From: Xenopus tropicalis
Taxonomy: Eukaryota; Chordata; Amphibia; Anura; Pipidae
Direction of reading: 5' to 3'
NCBI RefSeq assembly: GCF_000004195.4
Contig: NC_030683.2
Span: forward strand, 45,397,358 to 45,461,357
DNA: 64,000 nucleotides
Shown here one piece after another: positions 14,108 through 23,973 of the stretch. The position numbers and the translations under genes were made by a program. Position 1 is the stretch's first letter. Each line of letters starts with the position of its first letter. Under the pieces are notes generated by a model. It did no database searches. It saw nothing but the letters and a program-made list of their open reading frames with translations, and had not been told where the DNA came from.

Positions 14108-14405
14108 TACAGGTATGGAACCCTCAGGGCCTGGGTTTCTGGATTCAGGATCTTTTTTAAATTTGCATCACCATACGTTGGCTACTAAAAATCATTTTCA
14201 CATTAAATAAACCCAACAAGATTGCTTTGCCTCCAATAAGGATTAATTATATCTTAGTTAAAAATAAGAACACGCTACTGTTTTAATATTACAGAGAAAA
14301 GGAAAAAAAATATTTTTAAATTGTAATTATTTGATTGAAATGGAGTCTGTGAGAGAGGCCTTCTTGTAATTTGTAGCTTTCTGGATAATGGAACCCATAA
14401 CTGTA
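14108..14405. mobile_element. MITE family A, near full length
   Basis: Begins TACAGGTATGGAACCC, contains AACCCAACAAGATTGCTTTG and TACTGTTTTAATATTACAGA, and ends GGAACCCATAACTGTA. The two ends are imperfect inverted repeats. The 64-codon ORF starting at 14388 begins in its end and is not a gene. Confidence 0.85.
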
Positions 14406-15108
14406 CTTTTTTCTTCCTGTTGTGATGCTGTCTGTAACTTTGTATTTAGGTGTTTGCTTTTCATATTACATAAATGTGAATATAATGTGCAGTTTACCCT
14501 GTTTTGGTTGTATCTTAATTTGAAAATTAAGCAACTAAAACCTCAACCACTCCTGTGTAGAATGTATAGCAAAAACTACTGAAAGACAATATTATTAGAG
14601 CAAAAACACAACCTAAAACATATTTGCTTCTAAATGAGATTGCTGAAGTTGCTGCTTCAAGTGTGTTACCCAGTCAACTGTGGTTCCCTGGTTATAGTGG
14701 CATGCAACAATGATGCCAGTAAACAATATTGGATGCAAGAGGTGAACTTAATGATTTCCCACCATGCTACTCAGAAATAGACAGAATGTATTCCTTCCAA
14801 GGACTAGGAAGCTACATCCTGGAAGGAGCTCGATAGTGGTGTTATGATTATCCAGCACTTAAGATTATCCAGCACTCGAGTTTACAATATTTAATCAGGA
14901 GCCACTCTATGAGAGACTTCTGGGGAAGAGAACCGATGCAGTATTTCCTTAAACCTTCGACAATGCCTTAGAGATGGTATATCTCTCTGAGACCCTGCTC
15001 TTTTGCAAATATAAGTTCCTTCTATTAATTCCTAAACTACAAAACAATTAATGGTTATGTAACCCCTTTATGGCTGTAAAACAGAGACCAGCTAGAATGG
15101 CTTTAAAG

Positions 15109-15383
15109 CAGTGATCCCCAACCAGTGGCTTGTGAGCACATGTTACTCACCACCCCATTTGATCTTGCTCCCAGTGGCCTTAAAGTTAGTGCCCATTTTT
15201 CCATTTCTGGTTTGGAGACAAGTTTTGGAAGCACAGAGTACCCAGTTTTACTCCAAGCAGAGCCTCCTGGGGCCATTACAGTCCTTATTTGGTATCCCCG
15301 CAGAACTTTTTTCATGCTTGTGTGGCTCACCAACACTTTTTACATCCGAATGTGGCTCAAAAGTTAAAAAAAGGTTGGCGTGG
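15109..15383. mobile_element. hAT-like MITE family B, right end diverged
   Basis: Starts CAGTGATCCCCAACCAGTGG, shared with the copies at 27820-28128 and 56108-56415. The right side reads AAAAAAAGGTTGGCG where a complete copy would read AGGTTGGGGATCCCTG, so the right end is altered and no 8-bp duplication is seen. Overlapping ORFs of 77-99 codons (15103-15410) are artefacts of the repeat. Confidence 0.7.
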
Positions 15384-15539
15384 GGTACATTGGACTCAAG
15401 GTGGAGGTAGTGCACCTACAGCTCACTTATGCTGTGTGCAGAAATAGTAAAGAAAAGACACCAGAAGGTTTTTGCAGCAAACTCAGAACGGGTTTTAGAC
15501 ATTTGATCCACAGGCATAGGTACAAAATACTCACAATGC

Positions 15540-15740
15540 ATTGTTGAGTTGCGTGTCAAAAAAAATAATGTGAGCGTCCAAAAAACAATGTGTGCAACAA
15601 TTGATTTGACAATTTTTTTGTCGCACCCCGAATTTTCCCTCTAGGAATTTTGTTGCCCGTTTTGCGGAACAGAAACGCAAATGGCGAATAGCAGAAATTA
15701 GCCATGAACCATGCCTGCCAAATTATTTCGGCCATCACTA
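15540..15740 (-). mobile_element. hAT-like MITE family C, partial
   Basis: Ends GGCCATCACTA at 15740. Read in reverse it starts TAGTGATGGCCGAAATAATT and GGCAGGCATGG, matching the start of family C at 36315 and 50863. The distal end cannot be fixed. Confidence 0.5.
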
Positions 15741-16296
15741 TTCACTGTTACTCTGCAGCCTCTGACTCTGACTGAATAATTTGAGCATTCTCTTGGTTTA
15801 AATTTATCTCGAGCCATGGTAGCATTCTTAAAAATGTTGATGAAATTTCCCCTTTTTGCTACCTGCTACTTGTTATATGTCTTTTAGGGACTGTTCTGAT
15901 ACATGAAAGGCTGGGCGGCATACTGGAATATACACATTTAGAACTAATTTGCTATCTATAAAATGTTTTTAAAAAAATATATATTAGGCTCGTATCCTGC
16001 CATACCTAAATTCTGCTGCATCAAGAAGGCAAGCACTGCTCTGGATGCCATCATATTTATCTAATATATGTCCTTCTGCCACCAAGATACAGTAACTGTC
16101 TTCTTTGTCCTAAATCTGTTATCATAGACTATATTTTAGACACACCTGCACCGTAACCATTTGGCAGGCACATTAGCAGAAACATTATTACTGCTATTAC
16201 ATTTTACATTGCTATAAAGCTTGTAAACATCTTTAATGAGTGATTAAATAACCTTTTAAAACACATAAACAGTAGATTACTTACATGTATTGTGGG

Positions 16297-17685
16297 TGAT
16301 CCATTGCAGAAGACTCCAGCTTCTGTGCTTGGGGCACCTTATGCAAAACTTACAGAATTAGGTCTTTTAAAAAGGAAAAATTAAATCAACCTCTTGTACT
16401 TAGACTTCCAAGTTACCTGAAAGATAGTGGACACCTTATACATGCTTTAAATAACTTTGTCTGGAAAAAAGGAAAATTTAAATGGGTATCTATTGATGTA
16501 GTATCCCTTTATTCATGTATTCCACATTATTTAGGCCTAGAAGCAATCAAATATCATCTCACTCACTATAGCACTTACAATGAAAACCTGATCACTTTTA
16601 TTCTAAATGCCATCCAATTTTTGCTTACCCATAATTATTTTATTTTTGATAATAAATACTACTTACAAAGCTGTGGCACCGCAATGGGAGCGAAATTTGC
16701 ACCTTCCTATGCAAATCTCTTCCTAGGATGGTGGGAAGAGAAACATATCTTTAATAACAACACCTTCCAATCACTTTTCGAATACTATGGTCGCTATATT
16801 GACGATATTATAGTGATATGGTCAGGTACCATAGATCAGTTTGAAGACTTGATCTCTGTAATAAATACTAATACTTATAATCTTAAGTTCACTTTTGAAA
16901 TTAATTCTTCTTCTCTTAATTATTTGGACATCACCCTTTCATCCGAGGAGCACAACGTTATCACAACAATTTTTAGAAAAGAATGTGCAGCTAACACAAT
17001 ACTTAATGCCACCTCTAGTCATCCCAAACATTTAATTAATAACATCCCATATAGCCAATTTCTGCGCCTTAGGCGCATCTGTTCTAAAGAAAAAGATTTC
17101 CTTTTGAAATCCAGGGACCTCTTTCATAGACTTAAAGAAAGAGGTTATGCAACTGATATTCTTAATCAAGCTTTTCAGAGAGCAGCTTCTACTAATAGAT
17201 CAGATCTATTTGATAGATATAAGTCAAACTATGAGACCAGAACAACTCTTAGCACAAATATTGTACCCTGTGAAAAAAAATATAAACATAAATATCTGAA
17301 GAATAAAGATGATCAGAAGAAATCCTTTCAAACGTTATCTTGTATACTTACCTTCAGCCCTCAATATAAGGAGATTAAAAAGATTATCGATAGAAATCTG
17401 GGAATTCTTAAATCTGATCCCACACTCAGACAAATTTTAGACAATGGCCTTAACTATGTAAAAAGAAAAACAAAAACCATTGGTAATAGACTCTCTCCAA
17501 GCTTAACTCAATCCAGTAAAACCTCAACCACATGGTTATCAATCAAAGGAACACACAGATGCGGCGCTAAGCGCTGTATCACATGTAATTACATACAGAA
17601 AACCAAACCCTTCACTTCTACCGTCACAAAAAAAACATATAATGTTGCTCATTATATTACCTGTAATACTAAATATGTTATATAA
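16297..17685 (+). pseudogene. Penelope-like reverse transcriptase, 5'-truncated
   Basis: Open from after a stop at 16294-16296 to TAA at 17683-17685 (about 462 codons); the first ATG of the long ORF is at 16621, but homology starts upstream without a Met. Motifs in order: LRLPSYLKDSGHL (about 16400), SIDVVSLYSCIPH with the first catalytic Asp at 16495, QSCGTAMGAKFAPSYANLFL (motif B), YGRYIDDIIVIW (catalytic Asp pair), then HPKHLINNIPYSQFLRLRR and GTHRCGAKRCITCNYI linking to the endonuclease. All three catalytic Asp are present. The frame stops at an (AT)-rich stretch at 17680-17695; the endonuclease continues in another frame, so this copy is frameshifted as well as interrupted. Confidence 0.85.
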
Positions 17686-17725
17686 TATATATAATTACTT
17701 ACATGTAAAAAATGTGGAATACAAA
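17686..17725 (+). pseudogene. GIY-YIG endonuclease, N-terminal fragment
   Basis: After the frameshift the plus strand reads LLTCKKCGIQ up to the gypsy insertion. This is the Cys-containing front of the Penelope endonuclease; the remainder is at 23328-23597. Confidence 0.7.
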
Positions 17726-18211
17726 TGTCACGGTCGGCACCCTAAACCAGAACAGATGCCAAGTTCCCTTGTCTCGGCTCGGCTTCACCAGTATTGTGAC
17801 CGTCTTTGGCTTCGGGAGGAGCCCTCAGCTACTCAGATGCCACCTGGACTTAACGAGAGGAACTAGGCAGGAGTTCTGGCAAGCAAAGGGGCACGACTGC
17901 ATATAGAGTCAGTTAGGCCGAAGATCACGGTACAAATAGGGTTAAACAAGTTCGTAGTCAGGCAGGCTGGGTCGAGGCAGGCTGAAACCAGGGATCGTCA
18001 GACAGGCAAGGGTCAACCAGATAATCAAGCAGCGGGGTTAGGCGAAATCGGAGTCAAAAGGTACAAGCCGAGGTCAGGTTACGGATTTCAGAATAGTCAG
18101 GAACAGGCCAGGTCAAAACAGGAAAAATACGAACAGGAACAAAGGCACAACGCTCAGGAAGGCACCAGAATCAAATTCTATCACGGGCAATGAATGTAAA
18201 CAAAAGTCCCT

Positions 18212-18219
18212 TTAAATAG
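18212..18219 (-). promoter_or_regulatory. Possible TATA-like box in LTR
   Basis: Minus-strand TATTTAAA about 185 bases into the LTR and 24 bases downstream of the CRE-like site; the same box is in the other LTR. A plausible core promoter; the start site is inferred only. Confidence 0.4.
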
Positions 18220-18243
18220 TTTGAATTTCGCGCCATTGCGCGC

Positions 18244-18251
18244 TGACGTCA
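18244..18251. promoter_or_regulatory. CRE/ATF consensus TGACGTCA in 3' LTR
   Basis: Perfect palindromic TGACGTCA, the cAMP-response-element consensus bound by CREB/ATF factors; the same octamer is in the 5' LTR at 23167-23174. In tropical-frog or other vertebrate cells it could drive the element; this is inference. Confidence 0.5.
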
Positions 18252-18304
18252 TGACGCCAGCGTGCGTGCGCCTTTAAATTGCGGAAATGCGCACGCGCGC
18301 ACAC

Positions 18305-21300
18305 TTAGGAAGGAGCCGGCACAGAGGGAGAACGGCGCGGCGGGCGTCCCCGCCGATGGCAGTGCGGTGGGCGTCCCCGCCGCGCTGGTAAGTGTTTTAT
18401 TACATTACCCCCCTCTCTAGGGGGGGCCACTGGACCCCCAGGCTTCTCAGGAAACCTTGAATGGAATTGCTTCCTGAGACGATCAGCCTTGATGTCATCA
18501 ACTGAGACCCAAGAGTTCTCCTCAGGACCGAAGCCTTTCCACCTGGTGAGATATTGTAACTTACCTCTCACCAGACGGGAGTCGAGGAACTCCTGGATCT
18601 CGTACTCAGGCTGTCCTTCAACCAACACCGGGGGAGGAACAGACAGACAACGAGTATTAGAAGCAGGTTTTAGGAGAGAAACGTGAAAGGTATTAGCAAT
18701 CTTGAAATTAGGAGGTAACTGAAGACGGACAGAAGATGAGTTAATTATTGCAATGATGGGATATGGACCAATGAACCTGGGACCCAGTTTGGGAGAGGGG
18801 ACCTTCAACTTAATATTTTTGGTAGATAACCATACCAAATCCCCCACCTTGTACTGGGGAGCCTCCCTACGGGATTTGTCACCAGTTTTTTTCTGGGCTA
18901 GGGAAGCTGCCGACAATGAATCATGAACTGACGACCATATTTCAGAAAATTTTAAGACAGAGGAATTGGCAGAGGGTACCGGGGAATTAGAGCCAGAAAA
19001 AGAAAATGCTTTGGGGTGCAACCCATAAACGACAAAAAAAGGAGACCTCCCTGAGGAGGAATGGGTAGCATTATTGTAAGCAAATTCTGCCCAAGGAAGC
19101 AGTTCAGACCATGTGGACTGGTTATCGGATACATAGCACCTGAGATACTGCTCAAGGGACTGATTCACCCTTTCGGTTTGACCATTAGTTTGGGGGTGAT
19201 AGGCAGAGGAAAAAGACAATTCTGTACCAACCAAAGAACAGAAAGCACGCCAAAATTTAGAAACAAACTGAACCCCCCTGTCAGAAATAATATTTTCAGG
19301 AAACCCATGAAACTTAAAAATGTGCGTGATGAATAAGTCAGCCAGGACCTTAGCAGAAGGGAGTTGTGGTAAAGAAATAAAGTGAGCCATCTTACTGAAC
19401 CTATCGACCACCACCCAAATCACTGTCTTACCCTGGGAAGGATGCAATTCCACAATAAAATCCATAGAAATGTGAGACCATGGTTTCACTGGGATGGGTA
19501 AGGGATTTAAGAGACCCTGGGACAGATGATGAGATGGCTTAGAGCGTTGGCAGACTGCACAGGAGTTGACAAAAGTTTTAGCGTCCTGTTTAAAGGAAGG
19601 CCACCAAACATGACGAGACAATAAAGAAACAGTTTTTGCAATACCTGGATGGCCTGCTACTTTAGAATCATGAACCTTTCTTAAAACTTGTTCCCTAAGC
19701 TCTTCAGGAACAAACCATTTACCTGATGGGGTTTCAACAGGGGCAGAAGATTGTAAAGGAGACAATAAGGAAGAGAGATCGGACTCCAAGGTTGCAACAA
19801 CAATCTCCCTGGGAATGATGGGAGTACATTCACTAGGGTCAGAGGAAACAGAATTGAAACTCCTAGAGAGTGCATCTGCCTTGGTATTTTTTGAACCAGG
19901 CCTAAAAGTTAAAACAAAATTGAACCTTGAAAAGAATAAAGCCCATCTGGCTTGTCTTGGGTTCAAGCGCTTAGCGGACTCAATGTAAAGTAAATTTTTA
20001 TGGTCCGTATAGACCGTCACCGGATGCTTAGCCCCCTCTAAAAGATGACGCCATTCCTCAAAGGCCAATTTGACCGCCAACAACTCCCTGTTCCCTATAT
20101 CGTAATTTACCTCTGCGGGTAAAAACTTCTTGGAAAAAAAAGCACAGGGATGCAATTTGTTGGTCATCGGGTGTCTTTGAGAAAGGACTGCCCCAGCTCC
20201 CACCTCAGATGCATCTACTTCTACAATGAAAGGGAGTGCAGAATCGGGGTATTTAAGGAAAGAGGCAGAACTGAACTCTTTCTTGAGAGTTTCAAAAGCT
20301 TGAACAGCCTCAGGGGACCACATGCTGGGATCAGCACCCTTCTTAGTTAGATTCGTGATGGGGGCTACAATAAGGGAAAAATTCTTAATAAATTGACGAT
20401 AATAATTGGCAAACCCAAGAAACCTTTGTACTGCACGTAAAGAAAGAGGTTGTGCCCAGTCCAGGACCGCTTTCACCTTACCAGGGTCCATCTCTAGACC
20501 TTTGCTGGTAATAATAAACCCCAAAAACTGGACCGAAGAGACCTCAAAGATACATTTTTCAAGTTTCGCATACAGGTTATTCTCCCTTAGCCTTTTTAAG
20601 ACTTCACAGACATGGATACGATGTTCATTGAGATTAGACGAGAAAATAAGAATATCGTCCAGGTAGACCACTACAAATACCCCTAGTAAATCACGGAAAA
20701 TGTCATTGACAAATTCCTGAAAAACTGCGGGGGCATTACAGAGCCCGAAGGGCATTACTAAATATTCGTAGTGGCCGTCTCTGGTGTTAAAAGCAGTTTT
20801 CCACTCATCCCCTTCTCTAATACGAATGAGATTGTATGCCCCTCTCAGATTGAGCTTGGTATAGACTTTAGCCCCCTTGACCTGGTCGAACAACTCGGAA
20901 ATTAGAGGAAGGGGGTAGCGGTTTTTAACTGTGACCTTATTTAAACCTCTGTAGTCAATACAAGGGCGAAGACTACCATCCTTCTTACCCACAAAGAAAA
21001 AGCCCGCACCTGCAGGAGAACTAGAGGGCCGAATAAAACCCCTTTCGAGGTTTTCCTGGATATACTCCCTCATAGACTGAGATTCAGGTAGGGAAAGAGG
21101 ATATGTGCGACCCCGAGGAAGGGAGGCACCTGGAACCAGGTCAATGGGACAGTCATACTGTCTGTGCGGAGGTAAGGTCTCGGCAGCCCTTTTGGAAAAA
21201 ACATCAGCGAAAGCTGAATAGGCTGCAGGTAAACCCTCTAGTAAGGTGTTCGCAATAACAGGAGGAATACAAACACCCCTACAACCATCACCCCATTGAG

Positions 21301-21685
21301 TGACCTCCCCTGTAACCCAGTTAATTAGGGGGTTATGAGCCTGGAGCCAGGATAACCCCAAAATGAGAGGAGAAGAGGCACCTTCGATGAAGAAAAAGGC
21401 TATCTCCTCACTATGAACATCATTTGTACTTAATGATAAGAAGATGGTTTTCTTATTTACCACCCCTGAGCCTAGGGGTCTTCTGTCCACCGCTAAAATT
21501 CTCATGGGAACATCTAGAGGAACCACAGGAATGCCGTGTCTGGCTGCAAACGTGGCATCTAAAAAGTTACCCTCTGCCCCAGAGTCCACAAAAGCGGACA
21601 AGTTAATAGAGCCCGAAGGCCAGGTCAATTTGACTGGTAGCTGAACCTTGGAGGCAAATTGGGGAGAGGAAACGCCTGCACCCAA
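18305..21685 (-). CDS. pol: Gypsy pol polyprotein, open but with an altered RT active site
   Basis: 1126 codons, uninterrupted. Order: protease DSG at 34-36; reverse transcriptase about 200-380 with YLDD at 341-344; RNase H Asp491, Glu534, Asp561; integrase zinc finger His672, His679, Cys709, Cys712 and DDE triad Asp742, Asp802, Glu838; chromodomain-like tail about 1025-1080 (YEIQEFLDSR, LQYLTRWKGFG, NSWV). Integrase plus chromodomain places it among chromoviruses. Odd points: motif A reads TKLNLRGAYN, so residue 279, normally the first catalytic Asp, is Asn (AAT); and the ORF runs through the polypurine tract into the 3' LTR. The first codon listed is TTG; the frame is open upstream (LNEEGELH), so pol probably follows gag by frameshift or readthrough rather than starting here. 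Confidence 0.93.
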   Translation of the reverse strand: MGAGVSSPQFASKVQLPVKLTWPSGSINLSAFVDSGAEGNFLDATFAARHGIPVVPLDVPMRILAVDRRPLGSGVVNKKTIFLSLSTNDVHSEEIAFFFIEGASSPLILGLSWLQAHNPLINWVTGEVTQWGDGCRGVCIPPVIANTLLEGLPAAYSAFADVFSKRAAETLPPHRQYDCPIDLVPGASLPRGRTYPLSLPESQSMREYIQENLERGFIRPSSSPAGAGFFFVGKKDGSLRPCIDYRGLNKVTVKNRYPLPLISELFDQVKGAKVYTKLNLRGAYNLIRIREGDEWKTAFNTRDGHYEYLVMPFGLCNAPAVFQEFVNDIFRDLLGVFVVVYLDDILIFSSNLNEHRIHVCEVLKRLRENNLYAKLEKCIFEVSSVQFLGFIITSKGLEMDPGKVKAVLDWAQPLSLRAVQRFLGFANYYRQFIKNFSLIVAPITNLTKKGADPSMWSPEAVQAFETLKKEFSSASFLKYPDSALPFIVEVDASEVGAGAVLSQRHPMTNKLHPCAFFSKKFLPAEVNYDIGNRELLAVKLAFEEWRHLLEGAKHPVTVYTDHKNLLYIESAKRLNPRQARWALFFSRFNFVLTFRPGSKNTKADALSRSFNSVSSDPSECTPIIPREIVVATLESDLSSLLSPLQSSAPVETPSGKWFVPEELREQVLRKVHDSKVAGHPGIAKTVSLLSRHVWWPSFKQDAKTFVNSCAVCQRSKPSHHLSQGLLNPLPIPVKPWSHISMDFIVELHPSQGKTVIWVVVDRFSKMAHFISLPQLPSAKVLADLFITHIFKFHGFPENIISDRGVQFVSKFWRAFCSLVGTELSFSSAYHPQTNGQTERVNQSLEQYLRCYVSDNQSTWSELLPWAEFAYNNATHSSSGRSPFFVVYGLHPKAFSFSGSNSPVPSANSSVLKFSEIWSSVHDSLSAASLAQKKTGDKSRREAPQYKVGDLVWLSTKNIKLKVPSPKLGPRFIGPYPIIAIINSSSVRLQLPPNFKIANTFHVSLLKPASNTRCLSVPPPVLVEGQPEYEIQEFLDSRLVRGKLQYLTRWKGFGPEENSWVSVDDIKADRLRKQFHSRFPEKPGGPVAPPREGGNVIKHLPARRGRPPHCHRRGRPPRRSPSVPAPS
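18405..18424 (-). other. Polypurine tract of gypsy element
   Basis: Minus strand reads AGAGAGGGGGGTAATG directly before the 3' LTR. It lies inside the pol reading frame (coding REGGN). Confidence 0.7.
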
Positions 21686-21705
21686 ATGAAGCTCCCCTTC
21701 TTCAT

Positions 21706-22634
21706 TTAGGCTGGGGCGTTTCCCGGCCTCTTAGTGCATTGCTTCAGAAAATGACCCTTGTCCCCGCAATATATAAATAACCCAAGGGTCCGCCTGCGTG
21801 TCTTTTCCTCAGGAGAGAGATGGAATAGGCCTAGTTGCATAGGCTCCTCCTGAGGTGGAGACACAGGGGAAACCAAAGACTTGACATTGGGCACCAAGTC
21901 AGGTCCCATATAAGTAACCCCAGAAAAATTAGCATGACCCCTCTCACTCCTTCTCTCCCTCGATCTGGATGACTAGGGACATGAGATCATCTAGACTGGA
22001 CGACAAGGGGTAATTCACCAGACTATCTTTAATGGAGTCAGATAACCCGACACGGAACTGACTGCGCAGGGCCGCATCGTTCCACTCAGTCTCTCCTGCC
22101 CACCGGCGGAACTCTGTGCAGTATACCTCTACCTCCCGTCTCCCTTAGAACTGCCATAGTATCAAAGAATACATCAAGGGAAAAACGGGCAGGATCAGAG
22201 GGAGGCAGTCTAAGGGCCCAAACTTGGGGATCCCCCACTAGAAGGGTCATAACAAATTTTACTTTTTCCACACCAGAAGGGAAAGAATGAGGGAAAAAGC
22301 TAAGATACAGTTTACATGCCTCTTTGAAGACGAAAAATTTGGACCTGTCTCCAGAGAATTTCTCTGGAAATGCAATTTTGGGTTCTTGGGGCCTGAAAGT
22401 GTTACCCCCCAAAGCGTACGAACCCACAGGAGGGGAAGAACTAGGAATTGGCTTCTGCTGTGAAGCTTGCGGGGTCTCCAGCTGGCGGGTTAAATTGTGA
22501 AAACCCTGCAGGAGATAATTTTGCTTTTGCTCCTGATCCTCCAAGCGCTGTAGCAGGGCAGTAAGAAGCGCTTCGGTAGTAGCAGATGGAGCGGGAGAAG
22601 CAGCAGCGGACTCAATGTGATCTTGGTCCTCCAT
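21706..22634 (-). pseudogene. gag: Gypsy gag, broken
   Basis: The likely start is the ATG at 22634, reading MEDQDHIESAAASP, only 12 bases after the 5' LTR. It continues with a coiled-coil-like LLQRLEDQEQKQNYLLQGF, then the capsid-like PEKFSGDRSKFFVFKEACKL and LRLPPSDPARFSLD. Near 22150 the frame is lost: GRREVEVYCTEFRRWAGE follows in another frame, and sequence usual between these blocks in related gags seems missing, so an out-of-frame deletion is likely. A second shift lies near 21965. The end (21909-21706) carries a zinc knuckle in which the first Cys is Phe: FIYCGDKGHFLKQC. It ends TAA just before pol. Non-functional as it stands. Confidence 0.85.
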
Positions 22635-22646
22635 GGCCCGTGATAA

Positions 22647-23327
22647 TGTCACGGTCGGCACCCTAAACCAGAACAGATGCCAAGTTCCCTTGTCTCGGCT
22701 CGGCTTCACCAGTATTGTGACCGCCTTTGGCTTCGGGAGGAGCCCTCAGCTACTCAGATGCCACCTGGACTTAACGAGAGGAACTAGGCAGGAGTTCTGG
22801 CAAGCAAAGGGGCACGACTGTATATAGAGACAGTTAGGCCGAAGATCACGGTACAAATAGGGTTAAACAAGTTCGTAGTCAGGCAGGCTGGGTCGAGGCA
22901 GGCTGAAACCAGGGATCGTCAGACAGGCAAGGGTCAACCAGATAATCAAGCAGCGGGGTTAGGCGAAATCGGAGTCAAAAGGTACAAGCCGAGGTCAGGT
23001 TACGGATTTCAGAATAGTCAGGAACAGGCCGGGTCAAAACAGGAAAAATACGAACAGGAACAGGAAGGCACAATGCTCAGGAAGGCACCAGAATCAAATT
23101 CTATCACGGGCAATGAATGTAAACAAAAGTCCCTTTAAATAGTTTGAATTTCGCGCCATTGCGCACTGACGTCATGACGCCAGCGTGCGTGCGCCTTTAA
23201 ATTGCGGAAATGCGCGCGCGCGCACACTTAGGAAGGAGCCGGCACAGAGGGAGAACGGCGCGGCGGGCGTCCCCGCCGATGGCAGCGCGGTGGGTGTCCC
23301 CGCCGCGCTGGTAAGTGTTTTATTACA
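22647..23327 (-). repeat. 5' LTR of the gypsy element
   Basis: 681 bp, about ten differences from 17726-18404, including a few bases inserted near 23062. On the minus strand it ends CCGTGACA and is followed by TTATCACGGGCC then the gag ATG. No typical primer binding site starting TGG is seen in the 12 bases before gag. Confidence 0.95.
23167..23174. promoter_or_regulatory. CRE/ATF consensus TGACGTCA in 5' LTR
   Basis: Same octamer as 18244-18251, upstream (in minus orientation) of a TATTTAAA box, so it is placed to act in the element's promoter. Function inferred. Confidence 0.5.
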
Positions 23328-23597
23328 ACAATATGTTGGCCAAACAAGCAGGAAACATAAAGAGCGCATCAGAGAACATATCCTTAATATCACTGATGTA
23401 AACACTCACACAACTGTTGCTCCAGTAGAGCTCTTTCTAACCTCTCAGTTATTGAAATTGATAAAATATATCCTGACCCCTGAGGCGGGGACATCATTAA
23501 AGCACTAATAAAAAAGGAAACCAAATGGATCTTTTATCTACATACAAGACAACCGGAAGGACTGAATTACAATTATGACGTACCCTGTTATGTTTAA
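23328..23597 (+). pseudogene. Penelope GIY-YIG endonuclease, C-terminal part
   Basis: Begins YVGQTSRKHKERIREHI, the YIG-side of the GIY-YIG fold with its conserved Arg, then continues to a C-terminal end reading GGDIIKALIKKETKWIFYL and ending DVPCYV before TAA at 23597. A TGA sits just before GGD where the second copy (58.0-59.9 kb) reads PRG; a CGA to TGA CpG transition would explain it. Non-functional. Confidence 0.8.
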
Positions 23598-23973
23598 TTA
23601 ATAATGTTTATCAAAAAGTTCTACTTACTATCATTATGAATAATCTACTTGTTGTACAGTATATATAGACACTTTTTCTTATATACTTATTCATATACTT
23701 TCCCTATTGTTCTTTAATTATAGACTCAGACTAGCACTAAATGAAATTTCAAACACTAGGCTTTTTTTTTTCCACTGCATTTCAATACTTACACATTAAA
23801 TGCCTCTTTTTTCTTTTACCTTGCTCCTGTAATTACCTACTAAATTACAAAGCTTTTATGATTGGTTTGTACTAATTATTCTAATGATTTGTCTTTAATG
23901 ATTGGTCAGTATAGCTGCCTTGTGACTGGTCAGCTGTGACCTTAAATATTCTATGCTTATAGGATGATATCCA

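Larger units (their letters stand above)
17726..18404 (-). repeat. 3' LTR of the gypsy element
   Basis: 679 bp. On the minus strand it starts TGTAATAAAACAC, has a GC-rich start, a TGACGTCA site (18244-18251), and a TATTTAAA box at 18212-18219, and ends GGTGCCGACCGTGACA. The last 33 codons of pol run into it. Confidence 0.95.
17726..23327 (-). mobile_element. Ty3/gypsy chromovirus-type LTR element, young
   Basis: 5602 bp bounded by LTRs of 679 and 681 bp with TG...CA ends (TGTCACGG to TTATTACA as read on the plus strand). I count about ten differences between LTRs, near 98.5% identity, so insertion is recent. Flanks are ACAAA on the left and ACAAT on the right, a 5-bp target duplication with one difference. 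Gene order on the minus strand is 5' LTR (22647-23327), gag (about 22634-21706), pol (21685-18305), polypurine tract, 3' LTR (17726-18404). No envelope gene. It lies in a Penelope-like element. Confidence 0.95.

Noticed and set aside
18489..20666. Plus-strand ORFs of 65-91 codons
   Set aside because: Antisense shadows of the gypsy pol gene.
22633..22827. 64-codon plus-strand ORFs at 17712 and 22633
   Set aside because: Same LTR sequence read twice; an LTR artefact.
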